Assembly (NCBI GenBank): GCA_026982025.1
Contig: JALSHX010000003.1
Span: 1-7,001, forward strand
Origin: Aquificaceae bacterium
GTDB taxonomy: Bacteria; Aquificota; Aquificia; Aquificales; Aquificaceae
DNA: 7,001 bases
Direction: 5' to 3'
The notes under the pieces were generated by a model. It saw only the letters and a list, made by a program, of their open reading frames with translations, made no database searches and had not been told where the DNA came from. Of this stretch, positions 6,393 to 7,001 are shown one piece after another. Numbering within the stretch: position 1 is the first letter of the stretch; each line of letters begins with the position of its first letter. The translations under genes were made by a program, and so were the position numbers.

Positions 6393-6456
6393 GTCTTTTT
6401 GCTTCAATGCTTTGAATTTGTATTTTTTCCAAATTATTGTTTCCCAATCCTCAGAT

Positions 6457-6474
6457 CTTTGTAAATATGCAAAG
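6457..6474. repeat. Short inverted repeat in the porin-leuD intergenic region
   Basis: CTTTG and CAAAG flank an 8-base AT-rich centre, 45 bases before the leuD start. Two more weak inverted repeats lie closer to the porin promoter: TTCAA/TTGAA at 6403-6416 and AATTTG/CAAATT at 6415-6435. Such arms arise easily in AT-rich DNA, so a role as an operator is only a possibility. Nothing else is recognisable in the AT-rich stretch between the two promoters. Confidence 0.25.
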
Positions 6475-6503
6475 CCTGTGTCCGATTATTTTTCATTTAT
6501 ATG

Positions 6504-6512
6504 TGGTATAAT
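6504..6512 (+). promoter_or_regulatory. Extended -10 promoter of leuD
   Basis: TGGTATAAT is a full extended -10 (TGn plus a perfect hexamer at 6507-6512). No TTGACA-like -35 is present, which extended -10 promoters can do without. Only six bases separate it from the leuD ATG, so the message should start at about the A of the start codon. Confidence 0.7.
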
Positions 6513-6518
6513 TAATCC

Positions 6519-7001
6519 ATGAAGGTTCACATTAAGGGAAGGGTATGGAAGTTCGGGGATAACGTTGATACTGATCAAATAATCCCTGCAAGATACCTGA
6601 ACACCTCCGACCCCCACGAGCTCGCTGCCCATGTTATGGAGGATTCGGAGCATCCCGACTTTGCAAAAGAGCACAGGGAGGGTGACATTATTGTTGCGGG
6701 AAGGAACTTCGGATCAGGGTCTTCAAGGGAACATGCCCCTCTCTCAATTAAGTTTGCCGGTGTTCCTGTAATAATTGCCAAGTCCTTTGCACGAATATTT
6801 TTCAGAAACGCAATAAACATAGGTCTTCCTATAGTTGAGGCTCCTTCGGCCGTTGATGAGATTAATCACGGCGATGAGGTGGAGGTGGACCTTGAAAAGG
6901 GGCTGGTAAGGAATCTGACAACCGGGAAGGAGTACGAGGCAACGCGCTTTCCCGAGGAGCTCCAGCAAATTCTGAGAGCGGGCGGACTGATGGAGTATGC
7001 A
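6519..7001 (+). CDS. leuD: 3-isopropylmalate dehydratase small subunit (last few residues beyond window)
   Basis: With the large subunit LeuC it interconverts 2- and 3-isopropylmalate in leucine biosynthesis, in the cytoplasm. 161 codons are seen without a stop; relatives of this short archaeal/thermophile-type class end a few residues later, so the gene is almost whole. Landmarks: FGDNVDTDQIIPARYL (12-27), GRNFGSGSSREHAP (61-74, the substrate-recognition loop, with serine where many have cysteine in N-F-G-C-G-S-S-R-E), and KSFARIFFRNAINIGLP (88-104). The small subunit carries the swivelling domain; the iron-sulfur cluster sits in LeuC, not seen here. The ATG at 6519 matches the family's start, lacks any Shine-Dalgarno site, and lies right after an extended -10. 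A related homoaconitase-type small subunit is possible, since the two are hard to separate by sequence, but leuD is more likely in a bacterium. Confidence 0.93.
   Translation, partial: MKVHIKGRVWKFGDNVDTDQIIPARYLNTSDPHELAAHVMEDSEHPDFAKEHREGDIIVAGRNFGSGSSREHAPLSIKFAGVPVIIAKSFARIFFRNAINIGLPIVEAPSAVDEINHGDEVEVDLEKGLVRNLTTGKEYEATRFPEELQQILRAGGLMEYA

Noticed and set aside
6486..6968. Minus-strand open frames opposite leuD
   Set aside because: leuD is clear from conserved motifs; the antisense frames overlap each other and have no supporting signals.

Overview
The window is a compact stretch of a bacterial chromosome. It has tightly packed genes, overlapping stops and starts, and moderate GC in genes with AT-rich promoters. 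The signal-peptide porin with an aromatic C-terminus indicates a Gram-negative (diderm) bacterium. An archaeal-type 3-dehydroquinate synthase II together with lysine- and glutamate-rich proteins suggests a thermophilic, deep-branching lineage. Aquificota (Aquificales or Desulfurobacteriales type) is my best guess. There is no rRNA or other marker here to prove it.

Left half (1-3826, all minus strand, read right to left): a probable operon runs from the 3-dehydroquinate synthase II gene, through a periplasmic substrate-binding protein, to livH and livM. livM leaves the window, and the two ATPase genes (livG/livF) are expected beyond the left edge but not seen. The three transporter genes overlap by 10 and 14 bases, so they should be translationally coupled. 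The binding protein captures the substrate in the periplasm and LivH/LivM form the membrane channel. The synthase makes 3-dehydroquinate, the entry compound of aromatic biosynthesis.

Middle (3827-5140): a short divergent promoter region with overlapping -10 elements drives the synthase operon leftward and, rightward, a membrane-anchored protein of unknown function. Four bases after that gene is a broken HEPN-domain gene with a frameshift and a stop. It runs into the terminator of the next, convergent gene.

Right part (5097-7001): an outer-membrane porin gene on the minus strand has a near-perfect sigma-70 promoter, a strong ribosome binding site and a clean intrinsic terminator, which suggests high expression. 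Divergent from it is leuD, the small subunit of isopropylmalate dehydratase (leucine biosynthesis), missing only its last few residues at the window edge. leuD has an extended -10 promoter whose predicted transcription start falls on the start codon.

No tRNA, rRNA, CRISPR array, insertion sequence or defence system is visible, and no stretch over 300 bases lacks a gene. I do not see a clearly novel system. The most interesting points are the link between the synthase and the transporter, the likely leaderless messages, the overlapping divergent promoters and the decayed HEPN gene.
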